The notes: a model not told the origin generated them from the sequence alone. Shown: positions 49,173-58,849, counted from the stretch's first letter. The stretch is 64,000 nt of DNA from an uncultured Clostridia bacterium (GCA_904420015.1 CAJFTS010000019.1:49115-113114); one strand, 5' to 3'. Translations and numbers: made by a program.

Positions 49173-50915
49173 ATGATTGAAAAGCTACAGAAGAAATACG
49201 CACTATCCGAACAGGGCGCAAAGGACCTGATTAAAGGATGCATCGCCTGCGCGCTGCAAAACATTTCCTTCATGTTCCCAGTCGGGCTGCTGTACTTTTT
49301 GGTCAGCGACCTGATGGCCGGCGGGATTTCGGCGCAGAGAACGGTATTTTATATAGTAGGCTGTGTTATCTGTGTGGGGATCATCCTGCTGACTACATGG
49401 TTCCAGTACAACGCCACGTATTTCGCCACCTATAAAGAAAGCGGCGTGCGGCGCATTTCCCTGGCCGAACAGTTGCGCAGGATCCCGTTGTCCTTCTTTG
49501 GGAAAAAGGATCTGGCGGATCTGACCAGTACCATTATGGCTGACTGCACCTTTTTAGAGCAAAGCTTCTCTCACTTTATCCCCGAGCTGTTCGGCGCGGT
49601 CGCATCCACCGTGCTGGTTGCCATCGGTATACTTTTCTTTGACTGGCGCATGGCCCTGGCAGCTCTTTGGGTATTGCCGGTCTCCTTTGCGATTGTCTGG
49701 CTGTCGGCAAAGGTACAGGAAATGCTCAACCGCAAGTCCATGGATGCAAAGATGGCCTGTGCCGATGGGATTCAGGAGTGCATCGAAACCGTACGGGATC
49801 TTAAGTCGTGCAACGCGGAAGAGGCATATCTGGAGGGGCTGGACCGAAAAATCAAGGCGGTGGAACACCGGGCGGTGATCAGCGAGTTCGGCACGGCTGC
49901 ATTCGTCGTTTCCGCTTCCCTCATTTTAAAGCTGGGCATTGCCACGGTAGCGCTGGTAGGCTCGATGCTGCTCATAGACGGGTCGCTGGACGTGCTGACC
50001 TTCTTTTTGTTCCTGCTGGTGGTGTCGCGGTTTTACGATCCGCTGCAGGGGGCGTTGCAGAACCTGGCGGCGGTGATCAGCACCCGTACGAACATCGCTC
50101 GCATGAATGAAATTCTTGACCATCCGGTACAAACCGGCAAAACCACCCTTTCCAACCAAGGGTACGACATCGTCTTCGACCACGTGGGTTTTTCCTACAA
50201 TCAGGAAGAAACCGTGCTTGAAGATGTGAGCTTTACCGCGAAACAAGGGCAGGTAACGGCGCTGGTAGGCCCCTCCGGCGGTGGAAAGACCACAGTCTCC
50301 CGCCTGGCCTCCCGCTTCTGGGACGTAAACAAAGGAACCATCACTGTAGGCGGGATGGACATTTCCCAGATCGACCCGGAAACCCTTCTTTCGCTGTATT
50401 CCATCGTGTTCCAGGACGTAACCCTGTTTGACAATACCATCCTGGAAAACATCCGCATCGGGCGCAAGGACGCGTCGGACGAAGAGGTTTTGGCGGCGGC
50501 ACGCCTGGCCAATTGTGAGGAGTTTGCGCAGAAGCTGCCCGACAAATGGAACAGCCGCATCGGGGAGAACGGTTGCGAACTGTCCGGCGGGGAACGCCAG
50601 CGCATTTCCATTGCCCGCGCTTTTTTAAAGGATGCGCCGATCATTCTTCTCGACGAGGCCACAGCCTCCCTGGACGTGGAAAACGAGACGCTGATCCAGT
50701 CCGCCCTTTCCCGGCTAATCCAAAAGAAAACGGTACTGGTCATCGCCCACCGCATGCGCACAGTGGCAGGCGCGGATAAGATCGTGGTGCTGGCGGACGG
50801 ACGGGTTGCGGAAGAAGGCCCCCCTGCAGAACTGCTCAGGACAGACGGGATTTATTCGCGTATGGTCGCGCTGCAGTCGGAAAGCCAGGGCTGGGCGATC
50901 AAAAGCGGTATCTAA
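49173..50915 (+). CDS. Heterodimeric ABC exporter half, subunit 2
   Basis: The 580-aa partner of the preceding gene has the same layout. It has six membrane segments (FMFPVGLLYFLVSDLMAGG, IVGCVICVGIILLTTWF), then a nucleotide domain with Walker A VGPSGGGKTTVSRL, the signature ELSGGERQRISIARAFL, Walker B IILLDEATASLDVEN and the switch IAHRMRTV. GGAGGG lies 8 nt before the ATG and only 4 nt separate the two genes, so the halves are made in equal amounts. Both ATP sites look competent, unlike exporters with one degenerate site. A hairpin at 50977 closes the operon. Confidence 0.92.
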   Translation: MIEKLQKKYALSEQGAKDLIKGCIACALQNISFMFPVGLLYFLVSDLMAGGISAQRTVFYIVGCVICVGIILLTTWFQYNATYFATYKESGVRRISLAEQLRRIPLSFFGKKDLADLTSTIMADCTFLEQSFSHFIPELFGAVASTVLVAIGILFFDWRMALAALWVLPVSFAIVWLSAKVQEMLNRKSMDAKMACADGIQECIETVRDLKSCNAEEAYLEGLDRKIKAVEHRAVISEFGTAAFVVSASLILKLGIATVALVGSMLLIDGSLDVLTFFLFLLVVSRFYDPLQGALQNLAAVISTRTNIARMNEILDHPVQTGKTTLSNQGYDIVFDHVGFSYNQEETVLEDVSFTAKQGQVTALVGPSGGGKTTVSRLASRFWDVNKGTITVGGMDISQIDPETLLSLYSIVFQDVTLFDNTILENIRIGRKDASDEEVLAAARLANCEEFAQKLPDKWNSRIGENGCELSGGERQRISIARAFLKDAPIILLDEATASLDVENETLIQSALSRLIQKKTVLVIAHRMRTVAGADKIVVLADGRVAEEGPPAELLRTDGIYSRMVALQSESQGWAIKSGI

Positions 50916-50976
50916 TTTTTACCGGCGATCCCCTTTGCCTCCTACTTTTTACGCAAGCCAAAACCGCAGATTCTGC

Positions 50977-51012
50977 GAAGCCATTGGGAATGACCCCCAA
51001 TGGCTTCCTTTG
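50977..51012 (+). terminator. Terminator of tetR-ABC-ABC
   Basis: GAAGCCATTGGG/CCCAATGGCTTC is followed by CTTTGTTGC. Confidence 0.7.
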
Positions 51013-51480
51013 TTGCTTTGCCTGTTGACAAAAATGGGGCGAGCGACCAGCAGCCGTGGGTAAATGAAAGCACGGGCCTAGATCTACAAAAAGCGTCTGT
51101 CATAGAGGAAATATGGACCTATCTAACCGATTAGACGCACGAAAGATACATGTTAACCATATAACCGTCATAAAACCCCATTTTTATCCATCATTTTTGG
51201 CGCATTCTACTATCTAAACAATTTTTCGATATCTTTCATAAAAGTTATTCAAATCGCAGAGGCTCAATAACCGCAATTTATAAAAAAGCACGGCAAAAAG
51301 TGGAAGCAAAAAAACGAGTAATTGGGCACAATTGGTGACGGAAGATCACGATAATGCATAAAAAAGGCTGAGATTATCGCTGGTTTTGTGGCCTGACGAC
51401 GTTACTTTTTCGCGTGATTTCACATTTTGAGTAGAATAGTGTTCAAAAAGCAATGTTTAATAACAAAAATATTATATATT
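51013..51480. other. AT-rich gap without a recognisable gene
   Basis: No coding frame with a ribosome site or protein-like composition is seen on either strand. AT-palindromic patches occur (for example CAAAAATATTATATATTTTG near 51464-51483). The base composition differs sharply from both neighbours. Confidence 0.5.
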
Positions 51481-51484
51481 TTGC

Positions 51485-51513
51485 TTAACTTCATGAGAAG
51501 ACAAGATTATAAT
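51485..51513 (+). promoter_or_regulatory. Promoter of the rhamnogalacturonan lyase gene
   Basis: TTAACT (51485-51490) and TATAAT (51508-51513) are 17 nt apart. They give a leader of about 180 nt. Confidence 0.65.
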
Positions 51514-51522
51514 AGGGCTGTC

Positions 51523-51560
51523 GGTTAATTGATCCATATGAGCGGTTCATTGATCCATAT
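51523..51560. promoter_or_regulatory. Tandem 17-bp direct repeat at the lyase transcript start
   Basis: GGTTAATTGATCCATAT (51523) and GGTTCATTGATCCATAT (51544) are spaced by exactly 21 bp, two helical turns. They start about 10 nt past the -10 box, which is the pattern of a dimeric or paired operator. Confidence 0.55.
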
Positions 51561-51702
51561 TGGGACAAAATACAGGCGGCTTAAAAGACAATTGACCGGG
51601 AGAGACTTTTTTGTTGTATCCAATGCGGTTTCTTGTTTTCCCTGCGTAATTTTGGAAGCGGATCCGCTGGATGAAAAACCTACAATTCTAGGAGGGAGAC
51701 GA

Positions 51703-54700
51703 ATGAACAAACACGTAAAACGCGTTGGGTCATTGGTCCTGACCATGTCGATGCTGACTTCGGCTGGTTTGATGATGACTACCAATGCGGCGTCAACCGA
51801 TCTGAGCTCGGACGGGCTGCGCTCGATGGAGTATTTGGATCGCGGCCTGGTGGCAGCTGAGACGGCTGACGGCATCTTCCTGAGTTGGCGTTTCCTGGGC
51901 AACGAGCCCGACGGCATCTCTTGGAATGTTTACCGTGACGGTGCGCTGATCGCCACCATCAATCCCCATGACGTTCAGCCGGAGAGCGATTATGACACCA
52001 ACCCCGGCGTCGTCAAAGAGAACACCACTCCGACCAACTACACCGATCCCGACGGCACCATCAGCTCCGTGTATGAAGTTGCCCCGGTTATCGACGGCGT
52101 AGAAGGCCGCAAAGAGGGCCTGTGCGTGCCGATGCTGTCCTCCCTGGAGGGAAGATCCGGCCAGGAAAACAGAGGCGCTGTGCAGTATATCCAGATGAAG
52201 CCCGCTCCCGATCCCATCCCGCTGGTCAACTTCGAGTACCGCGGCAAGATCGTCGGCCCTGGCAGCACCATTGGTGGAAACGATGCAAAGACCTGGGCGA
52301 TTTCGGAAGACAATCAGGAGAGCTGGTACCGTGTTGACATGGATCTGCTTCGTGCGTTCCGCGAGCCCCATGACAACAAGACGGCAGTCACCCAGGAAGA
52401 TTTGAACGGCTGGATTGCCAAGCTCAACGAGTACAATGGCGAAGACTGGCAGCCGAGGAACGTGCTCAACAACGGCATCATCAGCGATGCGCTGTATTAT
52501 GAGCTGGAAGCCAAGTTCATCCAGTACGTGGAAGAGCTTGACTGCGGCACCAGCCTCCCCTATGCCCATAACGAGGACGGCTCCATCATGACCACCATGA
52601 GCGGCAAGTTCACGACCCAGGATATGTCCGTGGGTGATTTCGATGGCGACGGCCAGTATGAAATCGTGGTGAAATGGCGTACCAACAGCCAAGACCCGAT
52701 GTATTCCGACCCGATCTACAGCCCGAAGAACCTGACTGCGGGCACCGAGTACATCGATGTGTACAAGCTCGACGGCACCCTGCTGTTCCGCGTAGACATG
52801 GGTTACAACGTTGCAGCTTCCAACGACCATGAAACCAACCTGTTTGTGCAGGATTTCGATGGCGATGGCAAGAGCGAACTGATCCTGAAGACCAACCCCG
52901 GTACCCGTATCGGTAACTGGAGCGAGGAAGCGCAGGATGTTATTTATCCGAACACCCTTGAAACTGTAGTCGGCGGCGAGGACGGCCTGAAGTCCACCAC
53001 CGATGCATTCAAGCAGTATTTTGCAGAGGGCAACGACGAAGCGCTGGACACCTACTGGGGCGTTCTCAATAGCTTCGACATCTGCTACCGCAGCCCCACA
53101 GCTGGCGGCGGTAACGACGGCCCGAACGATCCGGCTCAGAAGGCCTGGATTAAATCCTATCATGTCGGCCGCATGGGCGAGATGAAGGATGGTAAGGAAT
53201 ATGTCACCGCTTTCGAGTGGGATGCAGAATCCGGCGAAGGTATTATCGTTGACAGCGACGAGTATCGTTTTGCTTACACGGCGGGCAGCGTTGACGGGGA
53301 AGACTGGGCGATGGATCCCATGACCCAGCGCGGCAACTTCTGCTACATCACGCAGCCGGCTCCTGGCACCGATACCCTTGACAGCTATAAGACCCAGATC
53401 ATGGCTGAAAAAGAACAGTACTGGCTGGAGAATCCGTGGAAACATTCTGTCTGGGGCGATGCACAGGGTAACCGTCCGAACCGCTGGGCGGGTGCTACTG
53501 GTTCCCTCGACGGCGAGAACTACTATGCTGTCATTCAGCGTGGTTACTATCAGAGAACCACTGCTTCCGCTTACTACATTGTCGATGGCGAGCTCGTTGA
53601 GAAGGCATACTTTGACACCGAAGATCCGGCTTGCCGCGTCCTCGGCGATGACAAGGAGCTCTACTACAGCCGCGGCAACCACTTTGCTGAGTGCGCCGAC
53701 CTTGACGGCGACGGCAAGGATGAGTTCGTGCTGAAGGCTATGAAGCTGAAGCTGGACGAAGAGAAAGGCTTGCTCCTGCCTTACGTCATCAACGGCGACG
53801 TCTTCATGACCGTGGAAGCCATGGACGGCAAACTGATGGAAGCTGGCTATGAAATCATCAGCGACGAAACCCGCAACAATCCTCTCAACAGATGGGCTCC
53901 GCTCAACCACGGTGACCGCAGCGCCTTGCTCCCGGTCGACAAGACCAACAAGATCATGCAGTTCACCGGTATCGAAGAGTACATCTGGGACGACAAGAAC
54001 ACTGGTAAGCAGCTCGGCTGGCTGCCTGGACCGAACACCTTCGATCCGCAGAAGGGCCTGCGCATTGGCGAAGACGGCGAACTGGTTTATGAGAACGCCA
54101 TCCTCTACGGCTCCTTCACCGGCAACGACGACGAAGGTTCTGTGGCAGGTAACTTCTCCAACAAGTGGCCGGGCGCCCAGGCTGGCGACTCCAGCGCTAC
54201 GAAGAACGTCAGAAGCATGGTGACCGGCGAAGTGCTGACCACCACCAATACCGCCCGCGGCATTGGCCAGGGTGAGAACGCCGTCTGGTTTGGCAGCGGC
54301 TTGACCCATATGGCGGTCAACGGTGCGAATATCCATGACATCGACGATGAGACCTTTGCAGTATCCAATTACCTGCAGACCGGCCTGCGCTCTACTGGTT
54401 CCAAGAGCACTCCGACCTTGAAGGCGGATTTCTATGGTGACTGGCGTGAAGAGCTGATCTACACCAATTCTGCTGGCGATCAGCTGGCCATCGTGACCAC
54501 TTTGGCCCCGACTGAGTATGGTATCCGTACTCTGATGCACGATCCGATGTACCGCAATGGTGTTGCCAACCAGAACATTTCCTACAACCAGTGTGGATTT
54601 GCCAGCTTCTACCTCGGCGACGAGGCGGAATTGCCGGCACAGAGAACCGATATCTATGTCCCGACCAACCCGCTCAACGACGTGACGGCTTCTACTGATA

Positions 54701-55284
54701 AGGCTGTTTACGATGTCAACGAGACCATCACGGTTACCGTCAATACGGATGATTCCGTAACGAGAGTTGGCCTGGCCAACGAGTCCGGCGATCCCTTGGC
54801 GGTTGCTGGTTCTTACGACGGCGTTGACAATGGCGACGGCACCAAGACCTTCACCATTACCTTCGCTCTTGGCACTCCGGGCGACCGTGTCATGACGGTC
54901 CTGACGGCTGGCGAAGATTATCAGCTGGGTTCCACCGGTACGACCATCGCCTTCACCGTCAGCAGAGAGCCTCTTGCTCCCTCTCAGGGCAACGATCCGC
55001 AGGCGATCTCCGCTAAGATCGTTTCCGGTTCCATGAAGGTTAACGAACCGATTACCTTCGAGATCAAGACCAATGATGACGTGACCAAGGTTGCGTTCTT
55101 CAACGAGAACGGCGCTGGCCTGTGCTCCACCACTTCCTATGTGGATGATGACGGAGTCCGCACCTGGACGCTGTCCATCTCGATGGGTTCTACCGGCAAG
55201 CGTACTCTGGATCTCAAGTACCAGGGTGCTGACGGCCAGTGGATCGATTCTGATCTGAGCGTTTCCTTCACTCTTACCAAATAA
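51703..55284 (+). CDS. Secreted family-11 rhamnogalacturonan lyase with C-terminal repeats
   Basis: The 1193-aa exported enzyme has a signal peptide (VGSLVLTMSMLTSAGLMMTT). The PL11 start reads RSMEYLDRGLVAAETADGIF and LSWRFLGNEPDGISWNVYRDG. It has beta-propeller and Ca2+ loops of the FG-GAP type, VGDFDGDGQYEIVVKW, VQDFDGDGKSELILK and CADLDGDGKDEFVLK, then ADFYGDWREELI near 910. This family cleaves the rhamnogalacturonan I backbone of pectin by beta-elimination. PL11 cores are usually about 600 residues, so the catalytic region here is much enlarged by insertions. From residue 990 two similar Ig-like repeats follow (AVYDVNETITVTVNTDDSV and SMKVNEPITFEIKTNDDV). No wall anchor is visible. GGAGGG lies 7 nt before the ATG. 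Confidence 0.87.
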   Translation: MNKHVKRVGSLVLTMSMLTSAGLMMTTNAASTDLSSDGLRSMEYLDRGLVAAETADGIFLSWRFLGNEPDGISWNVYRDGALIATINPHDVQPESDYDTNPGVVKENTTPTNYTDPDGTISSVYEVAPVIDGVEGRKEGLCVPMLSSLEGRSGQENRGAVQYIQMKPAPDPIPLVNFEYRGKIVGPGSTIGGNDAKTWAISEDNQESWYRVDMDLLRAFREPHDNKTAVTQEDLNGWIAKLNEYNGEDWQPRNVLNNGIISDALYYELEAKFIQYVEELDCGTSLPYAHNEDGSIMTTMSGKFTTQDMSVGDFDGDGQYEIVVKWRTNSQDPMYSDPIYSPKNLTAGTEYIDVYKLDGTLLFRVDMGYNVAASNDHETNLFVQDFDGDGKSELILKTNPGTRIGNWSEEAQDVIYPNTLETVVGGEDGLKSTTDAFKQYFAEGNDEALDTYWGVLNSFDICYRSPTAGGGNDGPNDPAQKAWIKSYHVGRMGEMKDGKEYVTAFEWDAESGEGIIVDSDEYRFAYTAGSVDGEDWAMDPMTQRGNFCYITQPAPGTDTLDSYKTQIMAEKEQYWLENPWKHSVWGDAQGNRPNRWAGATGSLDGENYYAVIQRGYYQRTTASAYYIVDGELVEKAYFDTEDPACRVLGDDKELYYSRGNHFAECADLDGDGKDEFVLKAMKLKLDEEKGLLLPYVINGDVFMTVEAMDGKLMEAGYEIISDETRNNPLNRWAPLNHGDRSALLPVDKTNKIMQFTGIEEYIWDDKNTGKQLGWLPGPNTFDPQKGLRIGEDGELVYENAILYGSFTGNDDEGSVAGNFSNKWPGAQAGDSSATKNVRSMVTGEVLTTTNTARGIGQGENAVWFGSGLTHMAVNGANIHDIDDETFAVSNYLQTGLRSTGSKSTPTLKADFYGDWREELIYTNSAGDQLAIVTTLAPTEYGIRTLMHDPMYRNGVANQNISYNQCGFASFYLGDEAELPAQRTDIYVPTNPLNDVTASTDKAVYDVNETITVTVNTDDSVTRVGLANESGDPLAVAGSYDGVDNGDGTKTFTITFALGTPGDRVMTVLTAGEDYQLGSTGTTIAFTVSREPLAPSQGNDPQAISAKIVSGSMKVNEPITFEIKTNDDVTKVAFFNENGAGLCSTTSYVDDDGVRTWTLSISMGSTGKRTLDLKYQGADGQWIDSDLSVSFTLTK

Positions 55285-55324
55285 GAGTAAGTGACAATCG
55301 GATATTCCTTGTAAAAGGAACGAT

Positions 55325-55362
55325 AACGCCCCGTACATCATGTGCGGGGCGTTTGGTTTTTT
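55325..55362 (+). terminator. Terminator of the lyase gene
   Basis: AACGCCCCG/CGGGGCGTT is followed by TGGTTTTTT. Confidence 0.85.
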
Positions 55363-55628
55363 CGATGAAGCGGATGTCTTAGGATAGGGACTGCATCGGC
55401 AACGCAATGCAAGAGCAGGAAGGAATCTGTATGTGAATCGTAGGGGAGGAAAGGCTGGAAAGCAAACGGGCGGTGTAAGTAAAAATCCGAGGGGGCTTTT
55501 TGATGGTTTCCTGCCCTCCTAAGAAGAGAACTGGTAATCTTGTGAAAAACAGCTCCAAGCTTTATCTGCTTGGAGCCATTTGCTTTTATCCATGCAAAAA
55601 ACACATATAAAAAGATGAAATATAGGTA
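55363..55628. other. Gap without a supported gene
   Basis: The gap has one hairpin, AGCTCCAAGC/GCTTGGAGC (about 55550-55575), with a T-rich flank. No coding frame is supported. Confidence 0.4.
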
Positions 55629-55658
55629 TTAGACCTTCAAATAAACCCATCTTATAAT
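55629..55658 (+). promoter_or_regulatory. Promoter of the flavodoxin-like lipoprotein gene
   Basis: TTAGAC (55629-55634) and TATAAT (55653-55658) are 18 nt apart. An ACCGCAG/CTGCGGT hairpin lies in the leader. Confidence 0.55.
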
Positions 55659-55752
55659 AAAAATAAAGCTGTATGGGGAGTACCTTCCCTATAAAATTTG
55701 AGACCGCAGTTTTCCCGTGCTTCTCTGCGGTGTCAGACAGGAGGCAGTACAA

Positions 55753-56484
55753 ATGAAAAAAATCGGTTCTCTTTTATTCGCATTTACTTTGGTTTTTTCT
55801 CTTGCCGCTTGCAATAACAAGGATGATCCAGGGGCAACCTCTTTTGAGCTGTCCGAGACCGTATCCCGGCCGGTAACGTCGAATGCAAGTTCTACGGAAG
55901 CAGGAGGAGAGGAAAGCCATACGAGCATCGGCCAAGAAGAACCCGGCAGCAATGTCCTGGTGGCCTACTTCTCCTGGGCAGACAACGCCGTATTAGCAGA
56001 CGACGTGGATGCAATTTCTTCTCCCAGTGTAATTCCGCCCGGAAATGTGCAGCAGCTGGCGGGCTGGGTGCAGGAGGAAACCGGCGGCGATCTGTTTTCC
56101 ATCCAGGTAACGGATCCCTATCCCAGTGATTGGGACGAATGCTTAGCACGGGCCAACCAAGAACGGGGCGATAACGCCCGTCCAGAGCTTACAAGAGAGG
56201 TAGAACGTCTGGATCAGTACGACACGGTGTTCCTCGGTTATCCAAACTGGTGGTATGGCGTTCCCATGGCCTTGCTCACTTTCCTGGAACAAAATGATCT
56301 CTCCGGCAAGCAGGTGTATCTGTTCTGCTCCCACGGCACCGGTGGCTTGGCAAACAGTGTAGAGCTTATTACGCAGGCCGCGCCCGGTGCCACGATTTCG
56401 GATAACATCTTCGACTGTTACGAGGAGGATGCCTCCTCCTCACAGGGAGAGATCCAAAGCTGGATGGCGGAACTTGGATATTGA
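55753..56484 (+). CDS. Flavodoxin-fold lipoprotein
   Basis: The 243-aa protein has the signal MKKIGSLLFAFTLVFSLAAC with a lipobox LAAC, so it is anchored outside the membrane. A Ser/Glu-rich linker to residue 65 is followed by a flavodoxin_4-type domain with VLVAYFSWADNA (FMN phosphate loop), YDTVFLGYPNWWYGVPMAL near 160 (the GYPNWW loop is diagnostic) and VYLFCSHGTGGLANS. Exported flavodoxins of this class pair with cyclophilin-like partners and are thought to act in extracytoplasmic redox or flavin chemistry. GGAGGCAGTACAA sets the start. It is followed 18 nt later by its partner gene. Confidence 0.88.
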   Translation: MKKIGSLLFAFTLVFSLAACNNKDDPGATSFELSETVSRPVTSNASSTEAGGEESHTSIGQEEPGSNVLVAYFSWADNAVLADDVDAISSPSVIPPGNVQQLAGWVQEETGGDLFSIQVTDPYPSDWDECLARANQERGDNARPELTREVERLDQYDTVFLGYPNWWYGVPMALLTFLEQNDLSGKQVYLFCSHGTGGLANSVELITQAAPGATISDNIFDCYEEDASSSQGEIQSWMAELGY

Positions 56485-56502
56485 TGATGGGAGGATGGAA
56501 AG

Positions 56503-57030
56503 ATGAGAAAATTATGTTGCCTTTCGGCATTGTTCCTGTTGGCAATGGGATTTTCCGCTTGTGGAACGGAAAGCTGTGGATCGTCGGTACCTTCAGCACC
56601 AGATTCTTCCGTTGCTGAACCGGCCAATCCGGCTTCGGCCATGGAAGAAGAGCCTGCGCTTTCAGAAGAACCGGAAAATACAGTGCGACGGATTTCGGTA
56701 CAGTTTGGAGAAGGAACGATCGTCTATGAGCTCAACGACGGTACGGCAGCCGTTTCCCTTTATGAGCAGCTGCCCCTTACCGTCGAAGTAGAAGATTACA
56801 GCACCAACGAGAAAATTTTTTACCCGCCTGAGGAACTGGACATCAGCGCTTGTCCCCTAGCGGAAGGTGGAGCCGGGACATTGGCCTATTACGCTGCCTG
56901 GGGAGATGTGGTGATGTTTTATGGCGACTACAATGAGAATTCCTCTCTCTTTGAATTGGGACAAGTTATCTCCGGAGAAGAACGAATCGGCCAAATGTCT
57001 GGCACTATCACCATTGATGCAGTAGAATAA
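56503..57030 (+). CDS. Cyclophilin-like-fold lipoprotein
   Basis: The 175-aa protein has the signal MRKLCCLSALFLLAMGFSAC, which contains the lipobox. An acidic linker leads to a cyclophil_like2-type domain (RRISVQFGEGTIVYELNDGTAAVSLY, LPLTVEVEDY, EKIFYPPEELD, GDVVMFYGDY, LGQVISGEERI; each read separately). Such proteins commonly lie beside flavodoxin genes, sometimes fused to them. The pair is co-transcribed from the promoter at 55629. No terminator is evident before the converging genes. Confidence 0.85.
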   Translation: MRKLCCLSALFLLAMGFSACGTESCGSSVPSAPDSSVAEPANPASAMEEEPALSEEPENTVRRISVQFGEGTIVYELNDGTAAVSLYEQLPLTVEVEDYSTNEKIFYPPEELDISACPLAEGGAGTLAYYAAWGDVVMFYGDYNENSSLFELGQVISGEERIGQMSGTITIDAVE

Positions 57031-57104
57031 TCTGAAAAAGAGACCATAAGGAGGAAGAAAACGAAGAAAATAAAATATTACCGTATCTGTTTTATGTACG
57101 GCTT

Positions 57105-57467
57105 TCACTTCCATTTATCTTCCTTATGCACTTTTTCAGCAATGCGGTTTTGTCTTTCTTCTTTGAAATAGGAGTATTGTTCCATTCCAGAATGAATCAA
57201 TTTATCCAAATTTACCAGTATCAATAGAATCATACCTCCTATTCCAATTGCACAATACTTTGAAGCATCAGGGCCCGCAGGAGCTTTCATTCTTTCTGCA
57301 TCATAAACAATGATGCCGCTGCTTGTTACTCTTCCTTGCGATATTTCATTTTTATAGTCACGGACCGACTGTATTGAAGTTATCATAAAACTTATCATGC
57401 CATATATGAACATGACAATAGCAAGAAGAGAGCAAAGAATTCGGCCAACCTTAATTACGTTTTTCAT
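57105..57467 (-). CDS. Small two-helix membrane protein, candidate immunity protein
   Basis: The 120-aa protein has hydrophobic segments at about residues 8-30 (GRILCSLLAIVMFIYGMISFM) and 70-88 (YCAIGIGGMILLILVNL). A polar extracellular-type loop lies between, with a charged C-terminal tail. AGAAGGG precedes the ATG. It begins 19 nt after the end of the Rhs remnant at 57487, the position normally held by immunity genes. I know no family. The role is inferred from position and from the similar arrangement after two other Rhs tips in this window. Confidence 0.65.
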   Translation of the reverse strand: MKNVIKVGRILCSLLAIVMFIYGMISFMITSIQSVRDYKNEISQGRVTSSGIIVYDAERMKAPAGPDASKYCAIGIGGMILLILVNLDKLIHSGMEQYSYFKEERQNRIAEKVHKEDKWK

Positions 57468-57486
57468 ATACTATTCCCTTCTTTCT

Positions 57487-58430
57487 TTATCCTTCAAAAA
57501 GAGTCATTACGGAGAAGAATAAATCTTTATTGTATTGATATTTGCCGTTTACCCACACGTAATATTCCTGACCGAACATTACATCTCGTGACCAGTCGGT
57601 AACAACAAACCTTCCGTCAGATAGTACTGTACTATAATATATGCTTTGACAGCCTTTCATTACAAAGCCGTGAGAGATATAATAATGAGTACTATTCCAA
57701 ACTAGATGCATTTCATCTTTTCTATTGAATAGTATATCAAAGTTTTCAAACATGTTTGCTCCCATAACCATTTCAGAATTACTAAATCCTGTTTGAAAGT
57801 TGGCTGGGGAACCAGCAGGAGTTGTAACTCCAATTGCAATCTGAACTCCAACGGGAGTATAATTATCTGTTACCCACAACACATCGACACCTCCGGTTAA
57901 GAAACGATAAGAGCCGTTTACTCCGGCATTAATTCCCATACCTTCTAGTTCATAAACGGTATCCGCTCCCCATATAATTCCTACATTTAATGTTGCACTG
58001 CAGAAAGAGTGCCTCCTAAAAAGCCCGCAGATCCAAAATGGGCATAGTTGCCTTCTCCATCAAAGGCGTAAAAACCGGATGCCTGTCCACCGGCCCCACA
58101 ATAGGCGGATACACCAGTACCAATCGTAACGACCATTCGGCCCGATGGATCAATATATTTGACGGGATTGTTTCTGCAATAAGAGAAGAGATTTGTTGTT
58201 GAATTTGCAAAGGATAATACTATCTGCATTGACCATACGGCCTATTTCGGGATCATAGTATCTGCCATTTAAATAATAAAGCCCGGACTCCTCGTCATAG
58301 TAGTAACAACGATAACGGAAGGGGTTGAGATGGCCGAGAGTAGAGGACATCGTCCCGGAGACAAGCTCCACCTTGCCCCATGCTTCATATGCATATTCTA
58401 CTACTTGGTTGCCGTCGCTGTCCAGGAAGA
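57487..58430 (-). pseudogene. Truncated, frameshifted Rhs C-terminal cassette
   Basis: Homology to the Rhs core starts abruptly near 58430 (LDSDGNQVVEYAYEAWGK) and continues through YYYDEESGLYYLNGRYYDPEIGRMVNAD. The frame then breaks near 58205. NLFSYCRNNPVKYIDPSG continues in another frame, and a second break near 57995 leads to TLNVGIIWGADTVYELEG and the Gly-rich tip. The last 150 codons (57487-57939) remain open and end MTLFEG. No start codon with a ribosome site precedes any part, so it is probably silent. The tip resembles that of the cassette at 59186 (DTVY-[ED]-LEG). Confidence 0.8.
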
Positions 58431-58520
58431 AGCGGGCATGTGTAAAGATTATCACCAAGTGGTAATAGACATTACATGACTAAGGCCTGCCAAACGGCGA
58501 GCCTTGCTGGTTCCTTGGCA

Positions 58521-58826
58521 TTAAGCATGTTCAATGAGATATTTAATAATGCTGTAACCATACAATATGGTGAAGAGGCCCAATGACAACATAAGAAGGA
58601 AATAGATTAATTGTCCTCTTGCTTTATCTTTTCCCCAATCCGTAATTCTCCAGAAACCTCGGATATAGATCACGGTCATACCTCCGGAATCTACCATTGC
58701 AAGCCCTGTTATGAGGGGAGGATATATTTTTCCATCCCGTTGTGTAAGCAAGGCAACACAAACAATTATGACAAACCAAACTGCAAACCAAATCAGGGCC
58801 ATATAATGATAACGCATAACCTTCAT
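58521..58826 (-). CDS. Small three-helix membrane protein, candidate orphan immunity protein
   Basis: The 101-aa protein has hydrophobic segments at about residues 9-27 (ALIWFAVWFVIIVCVALL), 37-53 and 73-94 (LIYFLLMLSLGLFTILYGY). The ribosome site (ATGGGAAA) is weak. It lies between an Rhs remnant and another small membrane gene on the same strand. That suggests an immunity gene kept after its toxin was lost, or a second immunity gene for the cassette at 59186. I do not recognise the family. Confidence 0.6.
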   Translation of the reverse strand: MKVMRYHYMALIWFAVWFVIIVCVALLTQRDGKIYPPLITGLAMVDSGGMTVIYIRGFWRITDWGKDKARGQLIYFLLMLSLGLFTILYGYSIIKYLIEHA

Positions 58827-58849
58827 AAAATTTTCCCATCTTTTATTTA

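Noticed and set aside
51793..55407. A 1204-codon open frame on the minus strand opposite the rhamnogalacturonan lyase gene
   Set aside because: It is antisense to a clear PL11 gene with signal peptide and ribosome site. The composition is that of a codon-bias shadow and no family is recognisable.
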